NCBI RefSeq assembly: GCF_030146175.1
Contig: NZ_JASLCE010000019.1
Location: forward strand, 1 to 49,291
Source of the DNA: Flavobacterium sp.
Lineage (GTDB): Bacteria > Bacteroidota > Bacteroidia > Flavobacteriales > Flavobacteriaceae
Direction of reading: 5' to 3'
Length of the DNA: 49,291 nt
Part shown: one piece after another, positions 23,738 through 32,723 of the stretch
Layout: the number at the start of each line of letters is the position of its first letter
Position numbering within the stretch: the stretch's first letter is position 1
Translations under genes and position numbers: made by a program
Notes under the pieces: generated by a model
Databases searched by the model: none
What the model was told of the DNA's origin: nothing
Seen by the model: only the letters and a program-made list of their open reading frames with translations

Positions 23738-24541
23738 ATGATAAAAAAAATATTTTTAGCAGTTTTATGTATAGCTGCAATTGGGTGTTCGAGTGATGAT
23801 AGTGCTAGTGGTGATAATGGTAATACCGGTAATGGTACGCCAAAATACAGAATAAAAAAAATCACAGAATTCAGATATTATAATTCTCAAATTTTTGATA
23901 CGAGTATTATATATTTCAGTTATGATGAAGATACTGGTGAGTTGGATAAAATAACAGATTTCGGAGACAAACTTGTTGGACGTTTTGGCTATGCAGGTAA
24001 TAAAATCGAACGATTTTATATAGCTGATAATCATGTTTTTGGCCTTGGAAGCAGTGCAACAGTGGGTTATAGCGGGGATAACCTGGTACATATGTATTCC
24101 ACCACAGGAAATAGAATAACAGCGCTTTCTTATGAAAATGACGTTTTGAAAACCATAAAAATAACATCGGGTAATGCAACTTCTCTTCAGGAGCTTACAT
24201 TCGATCAAAATGGTAATCGGATAGAAAAACTGACCTCTGCTTTAGGTCAGACGAATAAAATAAAGAGCAGGTATTTCTACGATGATAAAAAGAATCCTTT
24301 GAGTGATATGAATCCGTATTTAAAATATATGCTAAATTATAGATCCATGGATATGCATAGTAAAAACGGTGTCACCAAAGAGGAACAATATGCAAATGAA
24401 ACGAGTACGGAGCCTATCGAGACGATTTATTATGAAATGCAATACAATGAAGGGGGCTTTCCAACGGAGATTATAAAAACGTTTGCAAGTACGAGTACTC
24501 AGTTTACTAAAACGATAATAGAATATAAAAAAATTCAATAA
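23738..24541 (+). CDS. Lipoprotein of unknown function, paralogue 2
   Basis: 267 residues from the ATG at 23738; an upstream start at 23705 would lie inside a -7 box, so the shorter form is preferred. The lipobox is AIGC (Cys17), followed by a Ser/Asp/Gly-rich linker. It shares with the 22358 gene the block YDDKKNPLSDMNPYLKYML, the Y-x-G-N/D hairpin units and the MQYNEGGFPTEI end. Known function: none. It is followed after 7 bases by the small conserved gene at 24549. Confidence 0.8.
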   Translation: MIKKIFLAVLCIAAIGCSSDDSASGDNGNTGNGTPKYRIKKITEFRYYNSQIFDTSIIYFSYDEDTGELDKITDFGDKLVGRFGYAGNKIERFYIADNHVFGLGSSATVGYSGDNLVHMYSTTGNRITALSYENDVLKTIKITSGNATSLQELTFDQNGNRIEKLTSALGQTNKIKSRYFYDDKKNPLSDMNPYLKYMLNYRSMDMHSKNGVTKEEQYANETSTEPIETIYYEMQYNEGGFPTEIIKTFASTSTQFTKTIIEYKKIQ

Positions 24542-24548
24542 ATAAAAA

Positions 24549-24905
24549 GTGTCAAGAGACGAACAATTAAAACAGCGTTGGGATACGCTGGTCAAGATAT
24601 TATCCGAACGTTTTGCCGATGGCGAAATGTTGGATCTGGACGCGATCATTTACCTGATCGGCGTTCAGGAACTGGGAAAAATTAAAACAAAATTCAAAAA
24701 AGACGAAAAGATCAATCTGATGCATATCGCGATCTGTCGTCTGTTGGAGCCTTATGGTTACTATGAATTTTCTTTTTTTGATGAAGACGGCTGGCCGCAT
24801 TATACGGTAAAAGAACAATTGCCGCCCTTAAAAGCCGGCGAACAATCGGTGTTGATGAAAGAGGCCATTGTGAATTATTTCCTCGAAAAAGGATTGATCG
24901 AATAA
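24549..24905 (+). CDS. Conserved small cytoplasmic protein
   Basis: 118 residues starting with GTG, 7 bases after the lipoprotein stop. No signal peptide or TM. Hydrophobic helices alternate with charged ones (LDAIIYLIGVQELGK, LMHIAICRLLEPYGYYEF, LMKEAIVNYFLEKGLIE), suggesting a compact helical protein. I remember similar short ORFs near pheS in flavobacteria but know no function for them. Confidence 0.75.
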   Translation: MSRDEQLKQRWDTLVKILSERFADGEMLDLDAIIYLIGVQELGKIKTKFKKDEKINLMHIAICRLLEPYGYYEFSFFDEDGWPHYTVKEQLPPLKAGEQSVLMKEAIVNYFLEKGLIE

Positions 24906-24981
24906 AACAAAAAATGGACAAAAGGCACAATTTACCGGTAAATTAATCGGCAAAAGCTGTAGAAGCTGAATCCAAAATCCG

Positions 24982-24989
24982 TAAATTTG
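24982..24989 (+). promoter_or_regulatory. Candidate -7 box of pheS
   Basis: TAAATTTG, an exact TAnnTTTG match, 18 bases before the preferred pheS ATG at 25008. It also overlaps the TTG at 24987 that gives a longer reading frame, arguing against that start. Confidence 0.55.
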
Positions 24990-25007
24990 CCCTTTATTGA
25001 TAGAACG

Positions 25008-26027
25008 ATGATTGATAAGATAAAAGAATACATTGGCGAAGCGCAGGCTTTTACTACAGATAATAAAGAAACCCTGGAAACATTCCGTATCAAGTTCTTA
25101 GGAAGCAAAGGCCTTCTTAAAGACTTGTTTGCTGAATTTAAAAATGTTCCCAACGATCAGAAAAAAGAATTCGGTCAGGTGATTAACCTGCTGAAAACAA
25201 CCGCGGAAGATAAAGTAAAATCCATTCAGGATGCTTTAGAAAGCAAAGAAGAAACCAAAGGCATTTACGGCGATTTGTCTCGTCCGGGTGAACCCTTGGT
25301 GATCGGATCACGCCATCCGATTTCAATTGTGAAAAATCAGATTGTTGATATTTTTTCCAATATCGGATTCAACGTTTCCGAAGGTCCGGAAATCGAAGAC
25401 GACTGGCATAACTTTACCGCGTTAAATTTACCGGAATACCATCCGGCGCGCGATATGCAGGATACGTTCTTTATCCAGACCAATCCGGATATCTTATTGC
25501 GTACCCATACATCGTCCGTTCAGGTGCGTTATATGGAAGATAACAAACCGCCAATCCGAACCATTTCTCCGGGAAGAGTGTTCCGTAACGAAGCGGTGTC
25601 ATCCCGTTCACACTGTATCTTTCATCAGGTGGAAGGTTTGTATATCGATCAGAATGTTTCGTTTGCCGACTTAAAACAAACCTTGTTGTATTTTACAAAA
25701 GAGATGTTCGGAAAATCGAAAATCCGTCTGCGTCCATCGTACTTCCCATTCACCGAGCCAAGTGCCGAAGTGGATATTTACTGGGGATTAAAAACTGAAA
25801 CCGATTACCGTATCACCAAAGGTACCGGTTGGTTGGAAATCATGGGATGTGGAATGGTTGATCCGAACGTTTTAAAAAACTGCGGAATCGACGCCGATAA
25901 ATACAACGGATTCGCGTTCGGTATGGGTATCGAACGAATTGCCATGTTGTTATACCAAATCGGAGACATTCGTATGTTCTACGAAAATGACGTCCGATTC
26001 TTAGAACAATTCAAATCCAGCATTTAA
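25008..26027 (+). CDS. pheS: Phenylalanyl-tRNA synthetase alpha subunit
   Basis: 339 residues, full length. After an N-terminal coiled coil (about 1-90) the class II catalytic core shows EGPEIEDDWHNFTALNLPEYHPARDMQDTFF in pieces, HTSSVQ, motif 2 FRNEA...HCIFHQVEGLYID, and motif 3 GFAFGMGIERIAML. It charges tRNA-Phe together with a beta subunit; pheT is not in the window. The start at 25008 is chosen because the preceding bases are promoter-like. A terminator follows at 26034. Confidence 0.97.
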   Translation: MIDKIKEYIGEAQAFTTDNKETLETFRIKFLGSKGLLKDLFAEFKNVPNDQKKEFGQVINLLKTTAEDKVKSIQDALESKEETKGIYGDLSRPGEPLVIGSRHPISIVKNQIVDIFSNIGFNVSEGPEIEDDWHNFTALNLPEYHPARDMQDTFFIQTNPDILLRTHTSSVQVRYMEDNKPPIRTISPGRVFRNEAVSSRSHCIFHQVEGLYIDQNVSFADLKQTLLYFTKEMFGKSKIRLRPSYFPFTEPSAEVDIYWGLKTETDYRITKGTGWLEIMGCGMVDPNVLKNCGIDADKYNGFAFGMGIERIAMLLYQIGDIRMFYENDVRFLEQFKSSI

Positions 26028-26033
26028 AAAATA

Positions 26034-26063
26034 AAAAGCGAATAGGTCACACTATTCGCTTTT
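26034..26063 (+). terminator. Terminator after pheS
   Basis: Perfect 12-bp stem AAAAGCGAATAG / CTATTCGCTTTT with a six-base loop, seven bases after the pheS stop. Confidence 0.88.
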
Positions 26064-26086
26064 ACACTATTATACCCCGTTAAAAA

Positions 26087-26494
26087 ATGAAAAAAGATAT
26101 CACGATCCCAAAAGTTGAAAATGTTTATGTAGCCGCTATTCAGGAGTGGAACGACGACTTTATGGAAAATTCATGGTATGCCCACCTGATTAACGACAGC
26201 GATGTAAAATTGGAAATGGCACTGGTGGTTTCCAGAGCCTATGGGAAAATAAACGGAGAAGACCGTAAAACCGGAACCTTCCGTCACGCTTTTAAAGAAG
26301 TAGCGCCAAACGCGTCTGTTAAAATCGAATTGCTGGAAAACAATGTCCTGCAATTGAACAATGAGTTTATGGTAACCTATTTTCAGGATGGGAAATTATT
26401 CGATAAAACCTATGTCTTCCGTACCAATACGATTAATGATAAAGCTTTAGTCGATCTTCCGGTGTTGACAAAAAGAGGGATTTTAGGGAAGTAA
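26087..26494 (+). CDS. Conserved hypothetical protein, beta-rich, cytoplasmic
   Basis: 135 residues, no signal peptide or TM. Composition and alternation (WYAHLINDSDVKLEMALVVSRAYG, ASVKIELLENNVLQLNNEFMVTYFQDGKLFDKTYVF) suggest a beta-sandwich. I do not recognise a family with a known function. It starts 23 bases after the pheS terminator; no clear -7 box is seen. Confidence 0.75.
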   Translation: MKKDITIPKVENVYVAAIQEWNDDFMENSWYAHLINDSDVKLEMALVVSRAYGKINGEDRKTGTFRHAFKEVAPNASVKIELLENNVLQLNNEFMVTYFQDGKLFDKTYVFRTNTINDKALVDLPVLTKRGILGK

Positions 26495-26563
26495 TTTTGG
26501 TGTGGAAATTGGTCTGTTCGCGAAAATTTTTCAACTTTATGGAAAATTTACAGCACCATCCGC

Positions 26564-29377
26564 ATGAGAAAGATTCTTTTTTGCTTCCTTTTACTACAGA
26601 CAGCCACGCTGTTTTCGCAAAAAAATAACTACGCACAATTCGTAAATCCTTTTATAGGAACCGGAGGTCATGGTCATACCTTTCCCGGTGCAACGGTTCC
26701 GTTTGGAATGGTACAGCTTTCGCCCGATACCCGTATCGACGGTAGTTGGGACGGATGTAGCGGTTACCATTATTCCGATTCGGTTATCTATGGCTTTTCA
26801 CATACCCACTTAAACGGTACCGGAGTTTCCGATTTTGGCGATATCATGCTGATGCCTACTATGGGGAAACCGAAACTAAATAGTGATCAGTATCGCTCGC
26901 CTTTTTCGCATAAAAATGAAAAAGCATCGGCTGGCTATTATGCCGTAAAACTCGATAACCACAATATTGATGTCCGCTTAACCGCTACTACTCGTGTAGG
27001 CTTACAGGAATATACGTTTAATCAATCGGGTAAGGCAAATATTATTCTGGATCTGAACCATCGCGACAAATTGTTAATGGGCGATGTTCGGATAATCGAC
27101 AACCAAACCATTGAAATCCTTCGCAGAAGTGAAGCCTGGGCAAGGGATCAATATGTGTATGCACGAATGGTATTCAGCGTGCCGATGCAAATTACCAATG
27201 TCCGCAATAACGGATTCGCACCACCCAAAAATACCGATACTTTTTTTGCCGGATCCCAACTGGCGATAAGCTTTTCGAAAGAAGTAAAAAAAGGGGAAAA
27301 GATTCTGGTAAAAGTAGCGTTATCGCCTACGGGTTATGAAGGTGCTAAAAAAAACCTGCTGGCCGAAATGCCCGACTGGAATTTCGATGCCGTAAAAAAA
27401 CAGGCGGAAACCCTTTGGAATAAAGAGCTATCCAAAATTGAAATTACAACTTCCGATAAAGACAAAAAAACAATTTTCTATACCGCATTATACCACACCA
27501 TGATGCAACCCAACATCGCTATGGATGTGGATGGGCTGTATCGCGGACGTGACAACGAATTACACAAAGCCGAAGGGTTCGAGTATTATACCGTCTTTTC
27601 GCTTTGGGATACATTCAGGGGTGCGCATCCGCTGTACACGCTTATTGATAAAAAAAGAACAGCCGATTATTGCAATACGTTTATCAAACAATACGAGCAG
27701 GGCGGTCGTTTGCCGGTTTGGGAACTGGCCTCCAATGAAACCGATTGTATGATCGGGTATCATTCGGTTTCGGTACTCGCCGATGCGATGGCAAAAGGAA
27801 TCAAAGGGTTTGATTATGAAAAAGCGTTTCAGGCAGCCAAACATAGTGCGATGCTGGATCACCTGGGATTGGAGGCCTACAAAAAAAATGGTTTTATCAG
27901 CATTGACGACGAACACGAGAGTGTTTCCAAAACGCTGGAATATGCCTACGATGACTGGTGTATCGCGCAAATGGCGATGTTGTTAAACAAAGTAGACGAC
28001 TATCATTATTTTATCAAGCGTTCGCAAAACTGGAAAAATATTTTTGACAATCAGACCGGGTTTATGCGTCCGAAGAAAAACGGTGGTTGGGACAAACCTT
28101 TTGATCCGAGGGAAGTGAACAACAATTTTACCGAAGGAAACAGTTGGCAGTATTCCTTTTTTGTGCCACAGGATGTTCCGGGTATGATTGAAGCCTATGG
28201 CGGGAAGGATGCGTTTGAGGGAAAACTCGACGCGATGTTTGTGGCACCTTCGGAAACAACCGGCAGGGAACAGGTCGATATTACCGGTTTGATCGGACAA
28301 TATGCACATGGGAATGAGCCGAGTCATCATATGGCGTATTTGTATAATGCGATTGGAAAGCCGGAAAAAACCGCCGAAAAAGTAAAATACATTCTGGATA
28401 CGTTCTATAAAAATACCCCGGACGGATTGATCGGAAATGAAGATTGCGGACAAATGAGTGCCTGGTATGTTTTGAGTAGTATGGGGATTTATGCGGTTAC
28501 ACCGGGACTACCGGTATGGAGTACAACCACACCGTATTTTGATAAAGTACTGATTCATCTGGAAGATGGAACCACACGAACCATTACCAAAAAAACAACA
28601 GCAGACAGCCTTGAAAATCTGGGATTGAATGCGGATGTTGTAGTAGTGAATACCAGTGCGTCGGATAAGATCGTGCCGGTTCCGGTAATTGAAGCTGAAA
28701 GCAAAGCGTTTAAAGACAAACAAACCATCACGATTCGTTCCGGAAATAAGGAGGATAAATTGTATTATTCGGATAGTTCCGCTTCGCAAAAGCAATTCGT
28801 TCCGTATACCAAACCGGTTACGATTGGAAAATCGACGGTTATTCGTGCCTATGCCGAAAATAACGGAAAGAAAAGTGCGACTGTAGAAGCATCGTACTTT
28901 AAAAAAGAAAACGATTGGACGGTGAACATTGCTTCGAAAAACCATCCGCAATACCACGCCGGCGGACCGGATGGATTGATAGATGGAATTCTCGGTACCG
29001 AAAACTGGAGAAAAGGGGATTGGCAAGGCTATCAGGGACAAAATTTTGAAGCGGTGATCGATCTGAAAAAAGTACAATCGGTTTCGCAAATCGATGCTCG
29101 TTTTTTACAGGATAGCCGCGCCTGGATTCTAATGCCGGTTAAGGTGGAGTATTTCCTTTCGGACGACAATATAAACTTTAAACCGGTAGCTACGGTAACT
29201 AATACGCTCGATGCTAAAAATACAGACGTGACGATCCGTTCGTTTAAAGCAGGGTTGAAAAACAGTACGGCGCGTTATGTGAAAATAGTAGCCTATAATT
29301 ATGGGAAATTACCGGAATGGCATCAGGGTGCGGGTGGTGATGCCTATATTTTTATTGATGAAATTCAGATAAAATAA
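26564..29377 (+). CDS. GH92-family alpha-mannosidase with C-terminal carbohydrate-binding domains
   Basis: 937 residues, exported (signal peptide 1-19, LFSQ). The GH92 core runs to about residue 690, opening FVNPFIGTGGHGHTFPGATVPFGMVQLSPDT in family style. TEGNSWQY carries the probable general acid Glu524 and NEDCGQMSAWYVLSSMGIY the conserved Asp627. These calcium-dependent exo-enzymes release mannose from alpha-mannans and N-glycans. Residues ~695-765 look like a chitobiase-type C-terminal module (LYYSDSSASQKQFVPYTKPV). Residues ~790-937 look like an F5/8-type-C (discoidin) domain (DGLIDGILGTENWRKGDWQGYQG). No type IX sorting tail is seen. It is a single gene, with no SusC/SusD neighbours. 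Confidence 0.93.
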   Translation: MRKILFCFLLLQTATLFSQKNNYAQFVNPFIGTGGHGHTFPGATVPFGMVQLSPDTRIDGSWDGCSGYHYSDSVIYGFSHTHLNGTGVSDFGDIMLMPTMGKPKLNSDQYRSPFSHKNEKASAGYYAVKLDNHNIDVRLTATTRVGLQEYTFNQSGKANIILDLNHRDKLLMGDVRIIDNQTIEILRRSEAWARDQYVYARMVFSVPMQITNVRNNGFAPPKNTDTFFAGSQLAISFSKEVKKGEKILVKVALSPTGYEGAKKNLLAEMPDWNFDAVKKQAETLWNKELSKIEITTSDKDKKTIFYTALYHTMMQPNIAMDVDGLYRGRDNELHKAEGFEYYTVFSLWDTFRGAHPLYTLIDKKRTADYCNTFIKQYEQGGRLPVWELASNETDCMIGYHSVSVLADAMAKGIKGFDYEKAFQAAKHSAMLDHLGLEAYKKNGFISIDDEHESVSKTLEYAYDDWCIAQMAMLLNKVDDYHYFIKRSQNWKNIFDNQTGFMRPKKNGGWDKPFDPREVNNNFTEGNSWQYSFFVPQDVPGMIEAYGGKDAFEGKLDAMFVAPSETTGREQVDITGLIGQYAHGNEPSHHMAYLYNAIGKPEKTAEKVKYILDTFYKNTPDGLIGNEDCGQMSAWYVLSSMGIYAVTPGLPVWSTTTPYFDKVLIHLEDGTTRTITKKTTADSLENLGLNADVVVVNTSASDKIVPVPVIEAESKAFKDKQTITIRSGNKEDKLYYSDSSASQKQFVPYTKPVTIGKSTVIRAYAENNGKKSATVEASYFKKENDWTVNIASKNHPQYHAGGPDGLIDGILGTENWRKGDWQGYQGQNFEAVIDLKKVQSVSQIDARFLQDSRAWILMPVKVEYFLSDDNINFKPVATVTNTLDAKNTDVTIRSFKAGLKNSTARYVKIVAYNYGKLPEWHQGAGGDAYIFIDEIQIK

Positions 29378-29399
29378 AAACACTTGTCTAAATAAAAAA

Positions 29400-29430
29400 C
29401 ACCTGACAGGTTTCGAAAACCTGTCAGGTG
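29400..29430. repeat. Dispersed hairpin repeat A, copy 5
   Basis: CACCTGACAGG / CCTGTCAGGTG around TTTCGAAAA, extendable by an A:T pair. It lies midway between the GH92 stop and the end of the convergent terC-like gene. No other terminator is present here, so this copy may serve both directions. Confidence 0.9.
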
Positions 29431-29455
29431 TTATAGTATATATAAAATTCTTTTT

Positions 29456-30433
29456 TTACTCTTTTACAGGGAAAAGTAGTGAAGCCACAACCGATAAAAT
29501 CAAAATACTACCTACGATTAGTAAAGAAACCGGCGAGGAAATATGAAAGAATGGTGAGATAAGCATTTTAATACCGATAAAACTCAAAATAACGGCCAAT
29601 CCGTACTTTAATCGGCTAAACATATACATGAAGTTGGCTAAAAGAAAATAAAGCGCTCTAAGGCCTAAAATCGCGAATATATTCGACGTGTATAAAATAA
29701 AAGGATCGTCCGGAGCAATGGCGAAGATCGCCGGAATACTATCGACCGCAAAAATAAGATCCGTAAATTCGATTACTGCAACGACTACCAATAGCGGTGT
29801 CGCCATTTTGATTCCGTTTTCAATCGTGAAAAACTTATCACCATCGTAGTTTTCGCTCACTTTAAAAAAGCGATGGATTAATCGGGCACCGGGACTTTTG
29901 GTAAAATCTTTGTCACCGTCGTCACCATCTTCGGCAAACCAGGATTTGATACCGGCAATAACCAGGAAAATACCAAAAATAGACAACACTACATTAATTC
30001 GGACAGCATGACCAAAAAGATCCATTTCCGGTAAGTAGGTCATGTTGATCAATTCCACACCGGTGAAAATAAAAATCGCCCGGAATACTAACGCACCAAT
30101 GATTCCCCAAAAAAGTACTTTGTGGTGTAGTTCTTTCGGAACATTAAAAAATCCGAAAACGAGAATAAACACAAAGAGGTTGTCGACCGATAGCGCCTTT
30201 TCGATCCAGTAGGCCGATTGAAACTGGGTGAATTGTTCCAATCCCATAAAGTAATAAATAACCCCGCTAAAGCCCATGGCCAGCGAGATCCATACGATAG
30301 ACCAGATAAGTGCTTCGCGGTTGGAAACCACATGACTCTTCTTGTTAAAAACACCAAGATCGAGTAGCAACATGACAAAAATAATAATGGAAAAAGCGGT
30401 TAGAATACCCGGATGATTGATTAAATGATCCAT
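29456..30433 (-). CDS. TerC/Alx-family integral membrane protein
   Basis: 325 residues with about nine TM helices. Intramembrane acidic residues typical of TerC/Alx are seen (LLDLGVFN, IEKALSVDNLFVFILVFGFF, VVVAVIEFTDLIFAVDSIPAIFAI). The family is linked to metal (tellurite resistance, manganese export, pH response) homeostasis; which ion is moved here cannot be read. It starts 224 bases from the end of gpsA. I see no -7 box of good quality and no clear riboswitch in its leader. Confidence 0.9.
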   Translation of the reverse strand: MDHLINHPGILTAFSIIIFVMLLLDLGVFNKKSHVVSNREALIWSIVWISLAMGFSGVIYYFMGLEQFTQFQSAYWIEKALSVDNLFVFILVFGFFNVPKELHHKVLFWGIIGALVFRAIFIFTGVELINMTYLPEMDLFGHAVRINVVLSIFGIFLVIAGIKSWFAEDGDDGDKDFTKSPGARLIHRFFKVSENYDGDKFFTIENGIKMATPLLVVVAVIEFTDLIFAVDSIPAIFAIAPDDPFILYTSNIFAILGLRALYFLLANFMYMFSRLKYGLAVILSFIGIKMLISPFFHISSPVSLLIVGSILILSVVASLLFPVKE

Positions 30434-30550
30434 TGTTGGTTTTTTTTAGTTTTTGCGAAAATAAGACTTCTTTTTTTACCCAAGGGAAAAGAATGTAAGT
30501 TGTTGTATTTGAAAAGGTTATGCTGTTTGTTTTGTATGTGTTTACAAATA

Positions 30551-30615
30551 AAAAAGAATCCTAAAAAGATTTTAAAATACTGGTTGTCAACAGTTTAAAG
30601 TCTTTTTAGGATTCT
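30551..30615 (-). terminator. Long hairpin after gpsA, likely terminator
   Basis: A perfect 15-bp outer stem AGAATCCTAAAAAGA / TCTTTTTAGGATTCT encloses a second set of pairs (TTTAAA / TTTAAA and CTG / CAG), so almost all of the 61 bases can fold. On the minus strand the hairpin is followed by a T run (30551-30555 as As). It begins 43 bases after the gpsA stop. Confidence 0.65.
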
Positions 30616-30657
30616 GAGAACGGTATTTTTAGCGTAAACGGGTAAAAATAAAATTTT

Positions 30658-31653
30658 TTAATCCAATTTTTCCGTCAGTTTTTTAAATACTTTTTTAGGT
30701 TCTTTTCCTTCGTATAATATATCGTAAACGGCATCTATAATTGGCGTTTTGGCTTTGTATTCTTCGTTTAATTTATGGGCACTTTTAGTCGCATAGTAAC
30801 CCTCGGCAACCATACTCATTTCCATTTGCGCCGATTTTACCGTATAGCCTTTTCCAATCATGTTTCCAAACATCCGGTTACGGGAAAAAACAGAATATCC
30901 GGTTACCAGTAAGTCGCCCAGATAAGCCGAATCGTTGATGTTGCGCTTCATTTTGTGTACTTTCTTGATAAACTTTTTCATCTCGCGGATGGCATTGCTC
31001 ATCAATAAAGCCTGAAAGTTATCACCATAGCCCAAACCGTGTGCAATTCCGGCGGCAATGGAGTAGATGTTTTTTAGCATCGCGGCATATTCGGTACCGA
31101 CAATGTCGTCCGAAATTTTGGTTTTAATATAATGACTGTTCAAATTTTTAGCCATTACCTTGGCGGTTTTCATATCGCCACAAGCAATCGTCAGATACGA
31201 TAAACGCTCCAAAGCCACTTCTTCTGCGTGACACGGACCGGTAATCACGCCAATATTGTCGTATGGAATATTATAGGTTTTATGGAAATGTTCGCCAACG
31301 ATCAGACTGGTTTCCGGAACAATTCCTTTAATCGCCGAAAAAATGATCTTGTTTTCAAGGCTAACCGTTAGTTTTTCCAGTTCACCACTTAAAAAAGCCG
31401 ATGGAATGGCAAAAATCACATAATCGGCATAAGCAACCGCCTCGTTTATGTCGTTGGTTAAAAGTAATTTAGTAGTGTCGAATTCAACAGAACTCAGGTA
31501 ATTCGGATTGTGTCTGTTTTGTTTGATATGTTCGATAGCATAGGTACTTCTCATGTACCACGCTATCTCCGAAAGGTTTACGCATAACATCTTTGCAATG
31601 GCCGTAGCCCAACTTCCCCCGCCTATTACTGCAAATTTTGGATGGTCACTCAT
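30658..31653 (-). CDS. gpsA: NAD(P)-dependent glycerol-3-phosphate dehydrogenase
   Basis: 331 residues from the ATG at 31653. A start at 31719 would run back through the promoter. The N-terminal dinucleotide site reads GGGSWATAIAKML, followed by FAIPSAFL, GPCHAEEVA and the catalytic-Lys region AALKNIYSIAAGIAHGLGYGDN. It makes sn-glycerol-3-phosphate from dihydroxyacetone phosphate for phospholipid synthesis. Its promoter is one of the clearest in the window. Single-gene transcript ending at the hairpin 30551-30615. Confidence 0.96.
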   Translation of the reverse strand: MSDHPKFAVIGGGSWATAIAKMLCVNLSEIAWYMRSTYAIEHIKQNRHNPNYLSSVEFDTTKLLLTNDINEAVAYADYVIFAIPSAFLSGELEKLTVSLENKIIFSAIKGIVPETSLIVGEHFHKTYNIPYDNIGVITGPCHAEEVALERLSYLTIACGDMKTAKVMAKNLNSHYIKTKISDDIVGTEYAAMLKNIYSIAAGIAHGLGYGDNFQALLMSNAIREMKKFIKKVHKMKRNINDSAYLGDLLVTGYSVFSRNRMFGNMIGKGYTVKSAQMEMSMVAEGYYATKSAHKLNEEYKAKTPIIDAVYDILYEGKEPKKVFKKLTEKLD

Positions 31654-31675
31654 TATCGATTTTAATTTATGAATC

Positions 31676-31705
31676 CAAATGTACTTAAAAACATAGGAAG
31701 TACAA
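31676..31705 (-). promoter_or_regulatory. Promoter of gpsA
   Basis: On the minus strand TTG (31703-31705), a 19-base spacer and TACATTTG (31676-31683) match the flavobacterial promoter exactly. The ATG at 31653 is 22 bases downstream of the -7 box. Confidence 0.75.
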
Positions 31706-31813
31706 AGTATAGGCTGCAAAAGTGCTTCCCACTGTTAAAATCCGATTCGAAAATCCGGAAAAAGAAAAGTGGCACGCAAATTGGTTATCGTGTTATAACA
31801 AAACCCCGAAGTT

Positions 31814-32692
31814 ATGAAAACGATAAAATTACTTTTAGCTTTACTAATCGCACCCATACTGTTATCGTCTTGTTCTATTAACTATGACGACGGTTATGTT
31901 GGCGGAAATGAAACACTTCCACAACTGATGCATCGTTATGAATTATGGTATGTGGATTATGACCGGACAACCGGAAACGGAGATATTCCGTTTTTGTCAC
32001 GGGCTTTTACGATCTCGTTTGTCAACGGAAATCTTTTTGCCAATAACAACCTGGTCGGAATCGGTTCTACCGGAAACGGCTATGGAATAAATGTGGGTTA
32101 TTATGATTTTTATCCGGATGCCATCCGATTTTTTCACAATGTCTACGGACAATATAATCTGGAAGTAACCCGATTGAGTGCGAATGAAATCCGTTTGTAC
32201 GACCGAAATCAGAATACGTCCTATTATCTGGTCGGTTACCAACGAAACGGATTTGATTACAACCGTTTGTTTTACGATAACATTACCTATTTCCTACAGG
32301 AATACAAAGCCTGGGAAAAAGTATATACCAGTCAGTATGGTGCTTTAAACGATTTTGATCATGAAAACTTTGTTCAGTTTTTATCCAGTGGAAATAATTT
32401 CAGATCGTCGCAGGATGCTTCCGGAACACCGGTAAATAACATTTATTGGGATTTTACAGGAGGCTACGGAATCTATAATGTGCCGGGAAATGCCTATGCG
32501 AAAACTTTAACATTAGATTATGATTTCTGGGGCAATGAAGCGTTTCGATTAACCGTTATTAATGACAGTAGAATTCGATTGTTTCATCAGGCTTCGGGTA
32601 CGACCTACGAATTTCAGGGAAGAGGATTTATCCAGTACCTTAAAGAAGGCGGACTAAAGCGTGTTAAACAGGAGGAACTCAAGTTAAGTTAA
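31814..32692 (+). CDS. Lipoprotein of unknown function
   Basis: 292 residues with a lipoprotein signal (lipobox LSSC, Cys20). Tyr and Asn are very frequent in the body (YELWYVDYDRTTGNG, YGINVGYYDFYPDAIRFFHNVYG, YYLVGYQRNGFDYNRLFY), which suggests an extracellular beta-rich fold. I do not recognise a characterised family. It is a single gene on the plus strand between gpsA (divergent) and an alcohol dehydrogenase (convergent), ending at a strong terminator. Confidence 0.78.
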   Translation: MKTIKLLLALLIAPILLSSCSINYDDGYVGGNETLPQLMHRYELWYVDYDRTTGNGDIPFLSRAFTISFVNGNLFANNNLVGIGSTGNGYGINVGYYDFYPDAIRFFHNVYGQYNLEVTRLSANEIRLYDRNQNTSYYLVGYQRNGFDYNRLFYDNITYFLQEYKAWEKVYTSQYGALNDFDHENFVQFLSSGNNFRSSQDASGTPVNNIYWDFTGGYGIYNVPGNAYAKTLTLDYDFWGNEAFRLTVINDSRIRLFHQASGTTYEFQGRGFIQYLKEGGLKRVKQEELKLS

Positions 32693-32723
32693 AAATAAGT
32701 TACTATTTTTTGTTTTTGGTGAA

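Noticed and set aside
28508..29089. 193-codon minus-strand ORF opposite the GH92 C-terminal domains
   Set aside because: Rich in Arg, Phe and Ile as expected of an antisense frame, and the plus strand encodes recognisable domains throughout.
26564..29377. Polysaccharide utilisation locus around the GH92 enzyme
   Set aside because: No SusC/SusD pair, other glycoside hydrolase or regulator lies next to it; neighbours are a hypothetical gene and a TerC/Alx-like gene.
30434..30657. Manganese (yybP-ykoY-type) riboswitch upstream of the TerC/Alx-like gene
   Set aside because: The only strong structure in this interval is the hairpin at 30551-30615, which fits termination of gpsA; no conserved riboswitch core could be recognised by eye.
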